Source: Parvularcula sp. BBD 1991-13 (lineage in GTDB: Bacteria > Pseudomonadota > Alphaproteobacteria > Caulobacterales > Parvularculaceae). From it: a stretch of DNA of 64,000 nt. The notes under the pieces are model-generated. The model saw only the letters and a list, made by a program, of their open reading frames with translations, ran no database searches and was not told where the DNA came from. Both the position numbers and the translations under genes were made by a program. Positions 34,449 to 43,831 of the stretch are shown in pieces (position 1 is the stretch's first letter; every line of letters starts with the position of its first letter). The stretch covers positions 1 to 64,000 of the forward strand of contig LYSZ01000002.1 in assembly GCA_001657385.1 (NCBI GenBank), in the 5' to 3' direction.

Positions 34449-35446
34449 TGCGATCGATCGGGGGGCAAATTGCTTTAGGGCTTGCCGGGGCCGGCATCTT
34501 CAGCGCATGCGTGCTGATTATTTTAGTTGGACGACAATATGGTTTCTTTACTGATTACCCCCCTCCTCTAACGGCGACCTGGGTCGAAATTGTCGACCAC
34601 ATAATCATTCCGCTTGCCGTTTTCTTACTTCTGTTCGGGGCAGGCGCTTATTGGGTCATACGGCGCGTATCGCAAAGGCTCAAAGCTGCGACGCGGGAGG
34701 TTGTTGCTTCGGCGGAACGGCTTGAGAGTTATGATGCCGCTAATGCGCGTTTACCGGCTGAAATCGAACCGTTCGCCAAGGCCGTCGCACACTTGTCGGA
34801 GAAGCTTGAGGCCTATGCCCGCCGACAAGAGGCGTTCGCCGCGGACGCGGCCCATGAACTAAAAACGCCGCTTGCTATTCTTGCACTCGAGCTTGACAAT
34901 TTGCCAGCCGACGTCGCCGCCCGTCTTCGTACACAACTCGAGGCCATGACAGAGATGGTCGATCAGTTCCTCCTATTGGCGCGAAGCCAATCGATCAGTC
35001 CGTTGTCTAATCCACCAAGAGTGAGCCTTCAAAATGTGGCTCGGCGAGTTGCCGGTGAACTGGCCCCAACAGCCGTAGCCGAGGGAAAATCAATCGCTTT
35101 CCAATGCTCCGAACCAACTGAAAAAGTGCCTGGCCTGGAAGAAGCCGTTGCTGCGGCTCTACGCACTTTGGCAGTGAACGCCATTCGCGCGACACCGTCA
35201 GGTGGCGAAGTAATTATTGAATCGGGGCCAGGCGCGGTTGTCAGCGTCTTTGACGGCGGCGACGGTATCGACAATGCGACCCTCGATCGCCTCAAGGCGC
35301 GCGGCGTAAGAGCTGATCTAGCCCCGAGCGGAACGGCAGGCTTAGGCCTCGCTATAGCAGACCGCATTGCTGCTGCGCATGGGGCTGAGCTCCATAGCTG
35401 CCTGCCTGAACGCGCTGGCATTCGCTTATCATTTGCAGTTCAATAA
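34448..35446 (+). CDS. Sensor histidine kinase
   Basis: A 332-residue inner-membrane kinase with two membrane helices (about 8-28 and 51-71) around a short periplasmic loop of about 20 residues. The dimerisation domain has phospho-His H136 in FAADAAHELKTPLA, and the HATPase domain shows N-box LAVNAIRATPSG, VFDGGDGID and GLGLAIADRI. The small periplasmic loop could sense metal directly or read membrane state. Co-translated with the response regulator; a GTG at 34445 is an alternative start. Confidence 0.9.
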   Translation: MRSIGGQIALGLAGAGIFSACVLIILVGRQYGFFTDYPPPLTATWVEIVDHIIIPLAVFLLLFGAGAYWVIRRVSQRLKAATREVVASAERLESYDAANARLPAEIEPFAKAVAHLSEKLEAYARRQEAFAADAAHELKTPLAILALELDNLPADVAARLRTQLEAMTEMVDQFLLLARSQSISPLSNPPRVSLQNVARRVAGELAPTAVAEGKSIAFQCSEPTEKVPGLEEAVAAALRTLAVNAIRATPSGGEVIIESGPGAVVSVFDGGDGIDNATLDRLKARGVRADLAPSGTAGLGLAIADRIAAAHGAELHSCLPERAGIRLSFAVQ

Positions 35447-35453
35447 TCATTTC

Positions 35454-35467
35454 ACCTGAAGTCAGGT
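35454..35467. promoter_or_regulatory. Palindrome ahead of the metal efflux operon
   Basis: ACCTGA-AG-TCAGGT is a perfect 6-bp inverted repeat, eight bases after the kinase stop and 64 bases before the adaptor ATG. A second GTCAG follows. It may be a binding site for the response regulator encoded upstream; a weak terminator is less likely, as no T-run follows. Confidence 0.4.
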
Positions 35468-35530
35468 TTATGTCAGCAACCCGCGCCTAGAATTGCGCCC
35501 ATGTCGGGAACAATCGCGGGACCTGTTTGA

Positions 35531-36592
35531 ATGAACGCGAGAAAATACTTGCCGGGGTTGATCTTTGCGGCAGCTCAATTCGTCGCAATATCCTCATCTC
35601 TTGCTGAAGAAACCATTGAACTCTCGCCAGCCTCCCAAATGGCCCTTGGGGTGGAAACCGCCACAGTATCCAAAGTAGACGCCTCCGTTGGCGTCGAAGC
35701 GCCGGCGATGATCATAGCTCCCTTCGGAGCAATACAGTCTGCGACGACGCCTTATGACGGCATGATCGTCGATATCCTCGCGGCGCCTGGAAGGAAAATC
35801 GAAGCTGGCGACGAACTGGCGATAATCCAGAGTAATGCCTATGCCGATGGCATCGCCGATCTAGAAGCCCGCGAACTGAAAAAAACGCATAAAGCACATT
35901 TGGCGAAGCGCGCAGATGAACTCTTGAAAATAGGTCTGCGGTCGGATCAAGAAGCGGAAGAGGCGCACCATGAGGCGGCTGAAGCGCAGATCTCGTTCGA
36001 AGCTTTACGAACGCAACTTCAATATGTTGAGCCAGGAAATCGGCCGGGCGTCTTTGTTCTAACGTCCCCCGCCGCAGGGCAAGTCACCCACATTTATGCT
36101 AACGCCAGCGATGGGCTGCGTTCGGGGGCGACAGTCGCCTCAATCCTTACCGGCGATGTTTTTTGGGCTCGCGCGCAGATCTCTGAGCGCAACGCTTCAA
36201 CACTTCGAACCGGACAAACCGTAGAGATCAGCAGCGTTCCCGCTGCAGGGCGTATTGTGTCGGTCGATCCGGAAATCGATCCGGAAACGCGATCCCTTGA
36301 CGTTATTGTGGAGCTGCCCTCGGTGCAACAATGGCGCCTTGGTTCGATGGTGACGCTTTCCTTTTCGGCAACGCCAGGCGCTGGCGCACTCCTGGTACCG
36401 GCGAGAGCGATTGTCCGCATGGACGATGTGGAATACATCTTTATACGGACGGAAAATGGATTTCGCCCAACACCTGTCGAAGTCATATCTCGTTCGCGTC
36501 AGAACGCATTTATCCGTGGGGATGTTGCATCAGGCGATCAGGTCGTCGTCTCAGGCCTCGCAGCGCTCAAAAACATCGCCAGCGGGGTTTAA
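35531..36592 (+). CDS. HME-RND periplasmic adaptor (CusB/CzcB type)
   Basis: A 353-residue membrane-fusion protein with a signal peptide (cleavage after SSSLA). It has a split lipoyl domain (YDGMIVDILAAPGRKIEAGD and FVLTSPAAGQVTHI), a short helical hairpin between them, then beta-barrel and membrane-proximal domains. It links the inner-membrane pump to the outer-membrane channel and can pass metal to the pump. No His-rich or Met-rich N-terminal metal site is seen. The pump gene starts three bases after its stop. Confidence 0.9.
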   Translation: MNARKYLPGLIFAAAQFVAISSSLAEETIELSPASQMALGVETATVSKVDASVGVEAPAMIIAPFGAIQSATTPYDGMIVDILAAPGRKIEAGDELAIIQSNAYADGIADLEARELKKTHKAHLAKRADELLKIGLRSDQEAEEAHHEAAEAQISFEALRTQLQYVEPGNRPGVFVLTSPAAGQVTHIYANASDGLRSGATVASILTGDVFWARAQISERNASTLRTGQTVEISSVPAAGRIVSVDPEIDPETRSLDVIVELPSVQQWRLGSMVTLSFSATPGAGALLVPARAIVRMDDVEYIFIRTENGFRPTPVEVISRSRQNAFIRGDVASGDQVVVSGLAALKNIASGV

Positions 36593-36595
36593 GCG

Positions 36596-39500
36596 ATGCT
36601 CGATCGGCTTATTGCATTTTCTTTGACGCAACGCCTGTTTGTCCTTGGCGTCAGTGTCTTATTGGCGGCTGCTGGAGTGCTTGCCGCTTCGCGCCTGCCG
36701 ATAGACGCGTTCCCGGAAATCGCCCCAACGCAAGTAAAACTCATCATGAAGGCGCCGGGAATGACGCCTGAAGAAGTCGAGGCCCGCGTCGTCCGACCGC
36801 TTGAAATGGAGCTGCTCGGCATCCCAAACCAAAAAGTCATGCGCGCCAAAACAAAATACGCGATCGCAGACATAACGATCGATTTCGAAGACGGTACAGA
36901 CATCTACTGGGCGCGCCAGCAGGTGAGCGAGCGCTTATCGACAGTGATGCCGGATATGCCGTCAACCGTCTCTGGCGGCCTGGCTCCGATCTCAACGGCG
37001 CTTTCTGAGCTCTTCATGTTTACGATTGAAGGCGGCGACCTCAGCCTTGAAGAACGCCGATCCCTTCTTGACTGGGTGATACGACCAAGTCTCAGGACCC
37101 TACCGGGCGTTGCGGACGTCAACGCGCTTGGCGGACGTGTCCGAACTTTCAATGTAGCGCCCGACGAAGCCGCAATGGCGGCAGCAGGCGTCAGCCTCGC
37201 CGCGCTTCGCGCCGCCCTCGAACAAAACAATCGAAATGATGGGGCGGGGCGACTTGCCGACGGAGAGGAAACGCTCGTTGTTCGAAGCATTGGGGCCGTT
37301 CAGGCGCCTGAAGAAGTAGCAGCCATTGTTGTTCGGGAAACAGAAAATGGGATCGTGAAGGTTGGCGATATCGCGCGTGTTTCGATGGGGTCTTTAACGC
37401 GCTACGGCTCCGTCACCAAAGACGGCGAAGGGGAAGTCGTCGAGGGGATTGTTGTTGCTTTGAAGGGCGCTGACGCCCGCATGGTCGTCGCTGGCGTAGA
37501 ACAACGCCTTCAGGAACTTGCGGCGAGTTTTGCTGAAGGGGTCGAAATCAAGGTTTTCTATAATCGGTCTGATTTAATTCAAAAGGCCATCAGTACAGTA
37601 ACAACCGCACTGTTGATCGCAGCCATACTCGTGATCGGTTTGCTGCTTTTGTTCCTAAATAATCTTAGAGCGGCGTTTGTCGTAGCGCTTATTCTACCGT
37701 TCTCCGCTCTCGCTACGTTCCTCTTAATGCAGATGGTTGGCCTGTCCGCAAACCTCATGAGTTTAGGCGGATTGGCAATAGCCATAGGCATGATTGTCGA
37801 CGGCGCAATCGTCGTGACCGAGAACGCCGCCGAGAGAATTAAGAAAGCCGGCCGCGCTACGAAACTCAATGTCGTTTATCGTGCGGCGACGGAAGTCGCT
37901 GCGCCTGTAGCGGCGGGTACGCTCATCATTTGCCTTGTCTTTTTGCCGCTGCTCACACTCGAAGGATTGGAAGGAAAGCTTTTTGCTCCGGTCGCGCTCA
38001 CAATTATCTTCGCGCTCGGCTCTGCGCTTATACTCGCCTTAACGCTCATCCCCGTCCTTGCAACTTATCTGCTGAAAGCAACATCCTCCAAGGAAGCGCT
38101 GCTAATGCAGGCGATCACCCCTGTATACGTTCGCTTTCTCGCCTTCTCGATGCATCGCCAATGGCCGATTTACGCGGCGGCTGGCTCAGCCGTCCTCCTT
38201 GCGGCGTTCAGTTATCATTCGGTCGGCAAGATATTCATGCCAACCATGAATGAAGGCGCGATCGTCATGCAGGCGGCCTCGCTGCCGTCCATCAATCTTG
38301 ATCAAAGTCAGGCTGACGACATGCGTATGCAACGTGCACTGATTGAACGCGTCCCTGAGGTAAAACACGTCATATCGCGCGTCGGTTCCGATGAGCTGGG
38401 TCTCGATCCGATGAGCCTCAATGAGAGCGATATGTTCCTCGAACTGGCGCCGCGCTCAACATGGCGCGGTCCCGATACCGATTGGCTTGTTGGGGAGATG
38501 CGCGCTGTCATGGAGGACTTCCGAGGCATCGAGACCTCGTTTACCCAACCGATTGAAATGCGCGTCTCCGAAATGCTTACAGGCTCGCGAGGCGATGTCG
38601 CGGTCAAGATCTTCGGCCCCGATAGCGCCACGCTCGCAAAGCTTGCTGGGGAAATTGAAACTGTTTTGACGGGCATTCCCGGGGCCGCAGACGTGTTCAC
38701 TACCTCGAACGACGTCGCTGAGTACCTGCAAGTCGACATAGACCCGGAACGCGCTGGCCGTTTTGGAATGGATATTTTATCCGTACAAGGGGAATTACGC
38801 TCTCGCCTTGAGGGCGTTGCAGCGGGCGAAGTGATCGAAGCCGGTCGCCGAACACCCATCATCATTCGGGCCGACACCGACGAAACGGCAGACCCATATG
38901 GCTTTGAAGACGCGCGACTCGTTGGACCTGATGGCCGCGCAGCGATCCTGTCGGATATCGCCCGCGTTTTCAGGGCTGAAGGCCTTGCTGCTGTCGAGCG
39001 TGAAAACGGCTCGCGGTTCGCTGTCGTTCAGGCGTTTGTTTCAGGTCGAGATCTGGTGAGTTTCGTCGAAGACGCGAAAACAGCGGTCGCCGGGATCGGG
39101 CCGCTGCCGGCTGGCTATCGGTTGAACTGGGGCGGCGAATTTGAGAATCAACAACGCGCTTCGGCGCAGCTTTCCCTGATGGCGCCTTTATCGCTGGCGC
39201 TGATCTTCGTTGTTCTGTTCGCAACACTTCGATCGCTGCGCCAGGCGCTCTTAATCCTCTTCAATATCCCCTTCGCGCTTGTCGGAGGCATCATTGCACT
39301 GACCTTGTCAGGCCAGTATCTCTCGGTTCCGGCGTCAGTGGGATTTATCGCCCTTCTCGGCATCGCCGTTCTGAATGGCCTCGTTCTTGTCACCCACTTC
39401 AACGATCTGCGGGCTATCGGCCTCAAGGTCGACGAAGCCGTCAGGCAGGGGTGCGCGCGCCGGCTCCGCCCGGTTCTGATGACAGCGACAACGGCCGCCT

Positions 39501-39706
39501 TCGGCCTCGCGCCATTGCTTTTCGCCAGTGGTCCTGGATCTGAAATTCAGCGACCGCTAGCAATCGTCGTCATCGGCGGGCTTGTATCTTCGACCATTTT
39601 AACCCTGTTCTTGCTTCCATTGCTCTATCAACGGTTCTCAGCGCCGAAGTTTGCGCTTGCTCCTTCAGTTCAGGAGGTCGCATGGGCGCGTCCTTATGCA
39701 AATTAA
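36596..39706 (+). CDS. HME-RND heavy-metal efflux pump (CusA/CzcA family)
   Basis: A proton-driven trimeric pump of 1036 residues, the full family length: 12 membrane helices and two large periplasmic loops. It has the HME start (SRLPIDAFPEIAPTQVKLI), PGMTPEEVE, and the TM4 signature GMIVDGAIVVTENAAERI with the proton-relay Asp. The second half has GIAVLNGLVLVTHFNDLR. Substrate class (Cu/Ag versus Zn/Co/Cd/Ni) cannot be set with certainty; the Met set typical of CusA is not obvious to me. Central gene of the operon. Confidence 0.93.
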   Translation: MLDRLIAFSLTQRLFVLGVSVLLAAAGVLAASRLPIDAFPEIAPTQVKLIMKAPGMTPEEVEARVVRPLEMELLGIPNQKVMRAKTKYAIADITIDFEDGTDIYWARQQVSERLSTVMPDMPSTVSGGLAPISTALSELFMFTIEGGDLSLEERRSLLDWVIRPSLRTLPGVADVNALGGRVRTFNVAPDEAAMAAAGVSLAALRAALEQNNRNDGAGRLADGEETLVVRSIGAVQAPEEVAAIVVRETENGIVKVGDIARVSMGSLTRYGSVTKDGEGEVVEGIVVALKGADARMVVAGVEQRLQELAASFAEGVEIKVFYNRSDLIQKAISTVTTALLIAAILVIGLLLLFLNNLRAAFVVALILPFSALATFLLMQMVGLSANLMSLGGLAIAIGMIVDGAIVVTENAAERIKKAGRATKLNVVYRAATEVAAPVAAGTLIICLVFLPLLTLEGLEGKLFAPVALTIIFALGSALILALTLIPVLATYLLKATSSKEALLMQAITPVYVRFLAFSMHRQWPIYAAAGSAVLLAAFSYHSVGKIFMPTMNEGAIVMQAASLPSINLDQSQADDMRMQRALIERVPEVKHVISRVGSDELGLDPMSLNESDMFLELAPRSTWRGPDTDWLVGEMRAVMEDFRGIETSFTQPIEMRVSEMLTGSRGDVAVKIFGPDSATLAKLAGEIETVLTGIPGAADVFTTSNDVAEYLQVDIDPERAGRFGMDILSVQGELRSRLEGVAAGEVIEAGRRTPIIIRADTDETADPYGFEDARLVGPDGRAAILSDIARVFRAEGLAAVERENGSRFAVVQAFVSGRDLVSFVEDAKTAVAGIGPLPAGYRLNWGGEFENQQRASAQLSLMAPLSLALIFVVLFATLRSLRQALLILFNIPFALVGGIIALTLSGQYLSVPASVGFIALLGIAVLNGLVLVTHFNDLRAIGLKVDEAVRQGCARRLRPVLMTATTAAFGLAPLLFASGPGSEIQRPLAIVVIGGLVSSTILTLFLLPLLYQRFSAPKFALAPSVQEVAWARPYAN

Positions 39707-39993
39707 CGATCACTTGTCCGCACGAAATCGAGATAGTTCTCGAGAACGCGCTCGACAACGCCGACCCGCCGCTTCCCGGCTACACAGTGATCAGAGCGCA
39801 TGGGCGCGGGGAACCTATGCAAAGGGCGACTTCCGCCGAAAAGGTGCACGGCTCCCTTCGGACTGCAATGTTCATCCTGATTCTTCCGCGAGAACGCGTC
39901 GACAGCGTGCTGGAAACCGTCCGTGTCGCGAGTCCGCGTCCGCAAATTGCGTTCTGGGTGGAGCCCGTAGAAGATTTTGGTCGACTAATATGA
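39682..39993 (+). CDS. DUF3240 PII-like protein of metal efflux operon
   Basis: A 103-residue protein resembling DUF3240: LTITCPHEIEIVLENALDNA at the start, a GY-HG loop (PGYTVIRAHGRGEP), a ferredoxin-like strand FILILPRERVDSVLETV and ending PQIAFWVEPVEDFGR. These PII-related proteins are often found between HME-RND pump and channel genes and are thought to sense or buffer the metal. It overlaps the pump gene by 25 bp and the outer-membrane factor gene by 4 bp, so expression is tightly coupled. Confidence 0.8.
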   Translation: MGASLCKLTITCPHEIEIVLENALDNADPPLPGYTVIRAHGRGEPMQRATSAEKVHGSLRTAMFILILPRERVDSVLETVRVASPRPQIAFWVEPVEDFGRLI

Positions 39994-41234
39994 TGCGTAT
40001 AATGATTGTATTAAGCGCTACCGTCTTCGCCGTCGATGGCATCGACACGGCTGCCGCCATGCCGCCGGAGAACCTAATTTCTGAAGCCGTCGACGCCTCT
40101 CCAATGGTTGCTGTCGCGAGGACCGATCTTGAGCGCGCACAAGCAACCGCCCGGAGACTTCGGGTCGGAGACTACGAGGTCCAGCTCTCTGGTGCAGGAG
40201 GGCGTCGTACAGTTGATAGCCCGATCAGTGGCGATACGGAATTTACTGAGTGGAATGCGGGGCTCAGCCGCACCATTCGCTTGCCGGGCAAACGCAGCAT
40301 CGACAAGGACCTGGCGTCCCTCGAAATTGAGAAAGCGACGGCGGCATTCTCGCGAGTACGGCAGCAGGCGCTTCTTGAGTTTGTCTCGCTTTGGACAGAT
40401 TGGCGACGCGCCAGCGAAGCGGCGGCTACCGCGCTGCGCCTTGCCGATGACGCTCAAATGCTTGCCGACCGGGAGACCGAAGCCGTGGCGCTGGGCGCCA
40501 GCCGACAGATTTACGTGGATCAACTGCGCGCCGAAGCCGGGCTCCTGTTACTGGAGGCAAATCAGCGAGGCGTTGAGGCTGAAAATGCTAAGGCAGACCT
40601 CGCCGCTACATTTCCCGATCTTGTTTTGCCCGAGAAGGCGACTGCGTTTCAATGGGATGACGCCCAACTCGCTTCATTGATGGAGACAGATGCTCGTGAG
40701 TTCGCTTCAGTTCGCGAAGCGCGATTTGCCTTCGAGCAAACGAAAACGAAAGCGCGACGGGCCCGTCTAAACCGGCTGCCGGATCCAACACTCGGCGTTC
40801 AGTTCTCAAATGAATTCGCTGGAAACGAGACCAGTCTAATGGCGACGGTTTCGATACCAATTGGCGGGCGGGCGCGTGGAGGCGCCGCCGCTGAAGCACA
40901 AAGCATGGCGGCGACGGCCGCAGTGAAATTGCGCGCTATGGAAATTGACGCGGCGCGTCGCCTCGATCAGGCGAAACGTGCGGCGAAAGCCGCCGCAATG
41001 AACCTGGAGACGGCGGAACAAGCAGTTGTCAGAGCGCGTGACGCCATGGCGCGACTTCAGGAGGGATACTCGATCGGGGCGGTGAATTTGAGCGACCTCA
41101 TATCGACGCGCCGGACATTAACGCGCACTGAACAAGCGCTCGTTGACTATCGCATCGCAGCCGAAAGCGCATTTCTGAAGCTTGCCGTTTTGAATGAGGT
41201 TTTCGCGAATCAAACGCCAGGCTCTGCTGGATAA
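39990..41234 (+). CDS. Outer-membrane efflux channel (TolC/CusC-like)
   Basis: A 414-residue OEP-type protein with an N-terminal signal peptide (cleavage after DTAAA) and two internal repeats of long helices with beta segments (LSRTIRLPGKRSIDKDLASL; ARLNRLPDPTLGVQFSNEF; ATVSIPIGGRARGGAAAEA). It forms the trimeric channel for the RND pump. The ATG at 39990 overlaps the DUF3240 stop (ATGA); the frame is open further upstream without signal-peptide features. Last gene of the efflux operon. Confidence 0.88.
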   Translation: MMRIMIVLSATVFAVDGIDTAAAMPPENLISEAVDASPMVAVARTDLERAQATARRLRVGDYEVQLSGAGGRRTVDSPISGDTEFTEWNAGLSRTIRLPGKRSIDKDLASLEIEKATAAFSRVRQQALLEFVSLWTDWRRASEAAATALRLADDAQMLADRETEAVALGASRQIYVDQLRAEAGLLLLEANQRGVEAENAKADLAATFPDLVLPEKATAFQWDDAQLASLMETDAREFASVREARFAFEQTKTKARRARLNRLPDPTLGVQFSNEFAGNETSLMATVSIPIGGRARGGAAAEAQSMAATAAVKLRAMEIDAARRLDQAKRAAKAAAMNLETAEQAVVRARDAMARLQEGYSIGAVNLSDLISTRRTLTRTEQALVDYRIAAESAFLKLAVLNEVFANQTPGSAG

Positions 41235-41651
41235 GAGGCCCGTGGCTCGCGCGGCTAACGTGAGGGAAGCGAAGATGACCACAACGTTGAACGCAGTTTC
41301 GGTTCCCCTGAACGCCGGATCACGCTTCCTTGCTAAGTCGAAGAGGGCAAGGCAATTGGCCCCCTTTGTGAGGAGTGTATTGACCATCCCGCTGTCCAAA
41401 GCGCAAAGCGCCACGGGATAGGAAGGCAAAAGACGCAAAGGCGCGGCGCCGAGGCCGGCGAGGTACAAAAAAAGAAAATGAAATCATGCCGACTGATGGA
41501 AATGGACCAGTTGATCCTGAACCAATAAAAAACTGAAGATTAAATCATTTGATTTAGATCAGTGCGGTGCTCGCCGGAGACAATAGTCTGCCTCGCAACC
41601 TCGTTTCTTAGTCAAACTTTCTTGGATGATGCTCTCGCATAGGAGAAACAA
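41235..41651. other. 417-bp region after the efflux operon
   Basis: Mostly non-coding. One short frame (ATG 41275 to TAG 41421, 48 codons, basic, preceded by GAGGGAAG) is possible but weakly supported. The 3' part holds the FNR-type box of the next gene. Confidence 0.35.
41549..41562 (+). promoter_or_regulatory. FNR/FixK-type box
   Basis: TTGAT-TTAG-ATCAG matches the FNR/FixK consensus TTGAT-N4-ATCAA at nine of ten positions. It lies 89 bases upstream of the bicupin lipoprotein ATG, a usual place for activation. This suggests induction at low oxygen or nitrosative stress, if the host has such a regulator. Confidence 0.5.
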
Positions 41652-42365
41652 ATGAACCATTCCCGTTTTCTTGCCGCGGCGGCTATGACGCTCATGCTTG
41701 CGACTGGCTGTGATCAATCAGGTCTTTCAGTCCGAGACACTGATACGACCGCGAATGCGGTTGTCCCTATGGAGCAGGCGATGACGCCGCTTTATGAAAA
41801 CGAGTATGTCCGTGTGCTGCGCTTTGACGTGGCGCCGGGAAAGACGATCGCAGAACATCCCGGTCGCAACCGTGTGATCTATGCTTTGAGCGATTATACG
41901 ATCGCATGGCGCGAGGAAGGCAAATCCGAAACGACGACATCCTGGAAAGCTGGCGATGTTCACGCTCACGAAGCGCTTAGTCACAGCCTGACCAATATCG
42001 GCGACACTCCCGCCCAGTTCCTCGTATTTGAGAGACAGGACGCTACTTTGCCTGCAAGTTCGACCGCAACAGAGCTGGACGCCGCAATCGCAGATTCGGA
42101 GCACGCCAGTTTACTTTTTGAAAATGAGCATTTCCAAGTTATACGGGTGAGTTTAGCGCCCGAACAAGCCCAGCCCCTGCACGAAGGTGGTTGGCGGGTG
42201 ATTTACTCGCTGACGGACTATGCCCTGAATTGGCGGGAAGGCGACGATCCAGTGGTCGAGAAGCATTGGTCTCAAGGTCAAGTCCACTGGCATGAGCCTG
42301 GCTTCCACGCTGCTGAAAATGTTGGCGAGACGACCGCCGAATGGCTCATCGTCACGTTGAAATAA
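41652..42365 (+). CDS. Lipoprotein with two cupin-like repeats
   Basis: A 237-residue protein. The signal peptide ends in a lipobox-like MLATGC, so it is probably lipid-anchored in the envelope. The mature part is two copies of a cupin-like unit: NEYVRVLRFDVAPGKTIAEH with VIYALSDYTIAWRE, and NEHFQVIRVSLAPEQAQPLH with VIYSLTDYALNWRE, each followed by an H-x-H-E patch (HAHE, HWHE) that may bind metal. AGGAGAAA precedes the ATG. An FNR-type box lies upstream. Ligand unknown. Confidence 0.7.
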   Translation: MNHSRFLAAAAMTLMLATGCDQSGLSVRDTDTTANAVVPMEQAMTPLYENEYVRVLRFDVAPGKTIAEHPGRNRVIYALSDYTIAWREEGKSETTTSWKAGDVHAHEALSHSLTNIGDTPAQFLVFERQDATLPASSTATELDAAIADSEHASLLFENEHFQVIRVSLAPEQAQPLHEGGWRVIYSLTDYALNWREGDDPVVEKHWSQGQVHWHEPGFHAAENVGETTAEWLIVTLK

Positions 42366-42570
42366 CGTGAAGGAGATGACAGTCTGATTCTAGGCAGTCT
42401 CCGTTTGCGAATACCCGCTTTTGCCCGCCCAGCAGTGATTTACCCCAGCCTTAGAGCCCGATAATTTCTCGCCAAAAACGGACGGTATTTTATATTTGTT
42501 CCGCTTTCTGATCTTGATAATATCGATTTGAATAAAGCGTTGGGCGGTTCCGCAAACATGGGAAAAAAGT

Positions 42571-42948
42571 ATGCTAAGTATCTTGTTAAGGCTCCGCCTT
42601 ATGATCGGCTTGGTGGCAATCGGTATTAGTATTTGGGCATGGTACGTTGATCTTGCGTCTATCACCTACGTGTGTCCCTTTTGTCGCGCTCAGCGAACGA
42701 TTATTGGTATTCTCGGGCTGATGATGCTTTTACCGTGGTACGGAAACTGGCTGGTCCGTTATTTGTCGCTTGTTCTCGGATTCTTCGGGGCGGTTGTTGC
42801 TTCCAATCAACACTTTCGTGGTTGGGTCCGCATCTCCGCCGGCGAATTCGAATTTCACGATCCAATATACTTTGACTCGTTTTTGCTATCAGGTTGCGCC
42901 TTGCTTATCATTACTGCACTCGTGCTCCTCCTCTGGCAGCCTCGATAG
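42571..42948 (+). CDS. Short DsbB-like membrane protein with one CxxC
   Basis: A 125-residue protein with about four membrane segments. After the first it has CPFCRAQRTIIGILGLM, matching the CPLCxxQR quinone-proximal motif of DsbB. The second Cys pair of DsbB is missing; one further Cys lies in the last helix (LSGCALLIITALVLLL). It may be a reduced DsbB/VKOR-like electron carrier. The true DsbB of this genome is probably the gene at 47549. It is co-directional with the bicupin gene, 205 bp away. Confidence 0.6.
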   Translation: MLSILLRLRLMIGLVAIGISIWAWYVDLASITYVCPFCRAQRTIIGILGLMMLLPWYGNWLVRYLSLVLGFFGAVVASNQHFRGWVRISAGEFEFHDPIYFDSFLLSGCALLIITALVLLLWQPR

Positions 42949-43363
42949 AAATAGATTCGGTATAGCGTGTGACGAGCCTGAATATCTGAGAAGGACTAGC
43001 CAACAAACGACGTGTAATCCTTTGCAGGTACTACTTTCGGATTTCCCGTCACACATCCGTGAGAGACTATCGGACGATCACTTTCGAACATCTCCGTTAT
43101 GTATTTTGCGATTGCAGTGTGAGTTTGGACCCCGGATTGCCCTTTCACGCCCCAAATTCCAATGTCCCCTTCTGCCCGCTTAGCAGCCGCGAAGAAGCGC
43201 CCTTTCCTCGCCTCGACTAACACACGCGGCGAATTACGGTGAGTGACCGCTTGCGGCGATCAAGCCGCCACTAATCAAGCGCCCCACGCCCCCTTTTCGC
43301 CTTTAAGAGGCGCGCGGGCCCGGCCACCGGACCTTGCCGCGACAACCGCGATCCGGCGGCCGC
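42949..43363. other. 415-bp intergenic region at a GC transition
   Basis: No supported gene. Composition changes from AT-rich to the high GC of the next minus-strand gene around 43.2-43.3 kb, which I take as the right limit of the main accessory block. Confidence 0.35.
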
Positions 43364-43831
43364 CTAACCGGGCGCGTCCGGCTTCGGGGCGCGCGGCGGC
43401 TTCGGGGCGCGCGGCGGCTTGGCCTGCTGATAGAGGGCGTTCAGCGTTTCATACCCCACCTGGCCGCCGGACCCGTGGACGATGGCGGGCCAGTTCTTCG
43501 GCGGGATATAGCCTTTCTCGCGCCATTTGCGCAGGGCGTCGCCGGCGACGCCGCACAGGCGCGCCGCGCGTTCTTCCCCGCCGACCCGCGCGAGGATCGT
43601 GGCGACCGCTGCGGCGCGGGCCTTTCCCCTGCCCGCTTCCAAGCCGTCGTCCCCATTTGCGGGCGCGCCGGCAATGGGCGCCGCTGCGTCGGTGGGGACC
43701 GGATCCGCATTGTCGTTGCCCGGCGGGCGCAAGTCGCCGCTGGCGAACTGACTGAAATAGCCGGGGCGGCGAAACCGGGCGCGGTCTTCTTTGCCCGGAC
43801 GGTCTTTACACGTTGGATGGTCGTTACTCAC
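43364..43831 (-). CDS. YdaS/carph-isopro-type helix-turn-helix protein
   Basis: A 155-residue protein from GTG 43831 (GGAG ten bases upstream). The first half is unstructured and Pro/Asp-rich. A helix-turn-helix follows (AAVATILARVGGEERAARLC, then GVAGDALRKWREKGYIPPKN). This pattern, ending W..KG.IP..NW..I, is that of YdaS-like 'carph-isopro' Cro-type domains from prophages and defence loci. The tail is a Pro/Lys/Arg repeat (PPRAPKPPRAPKPDAPG). Probably a DNA-binding repressor; target unknown. Confidence 0.6.
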   Translation of the reverse strand: MSNDHPTCKDRPGKEDRARFRRPGYFSQFASGDLRPPGNDNADPVPTDAAAPIAGAPANGDDGLEAGRGKARAAAVATILARVGGEERAARLCGVAGDALRKWREKGYIPPKNWPAIVHGSGGQVGYETLNALYQQAKPPRAPKPPRAPKPDAPG

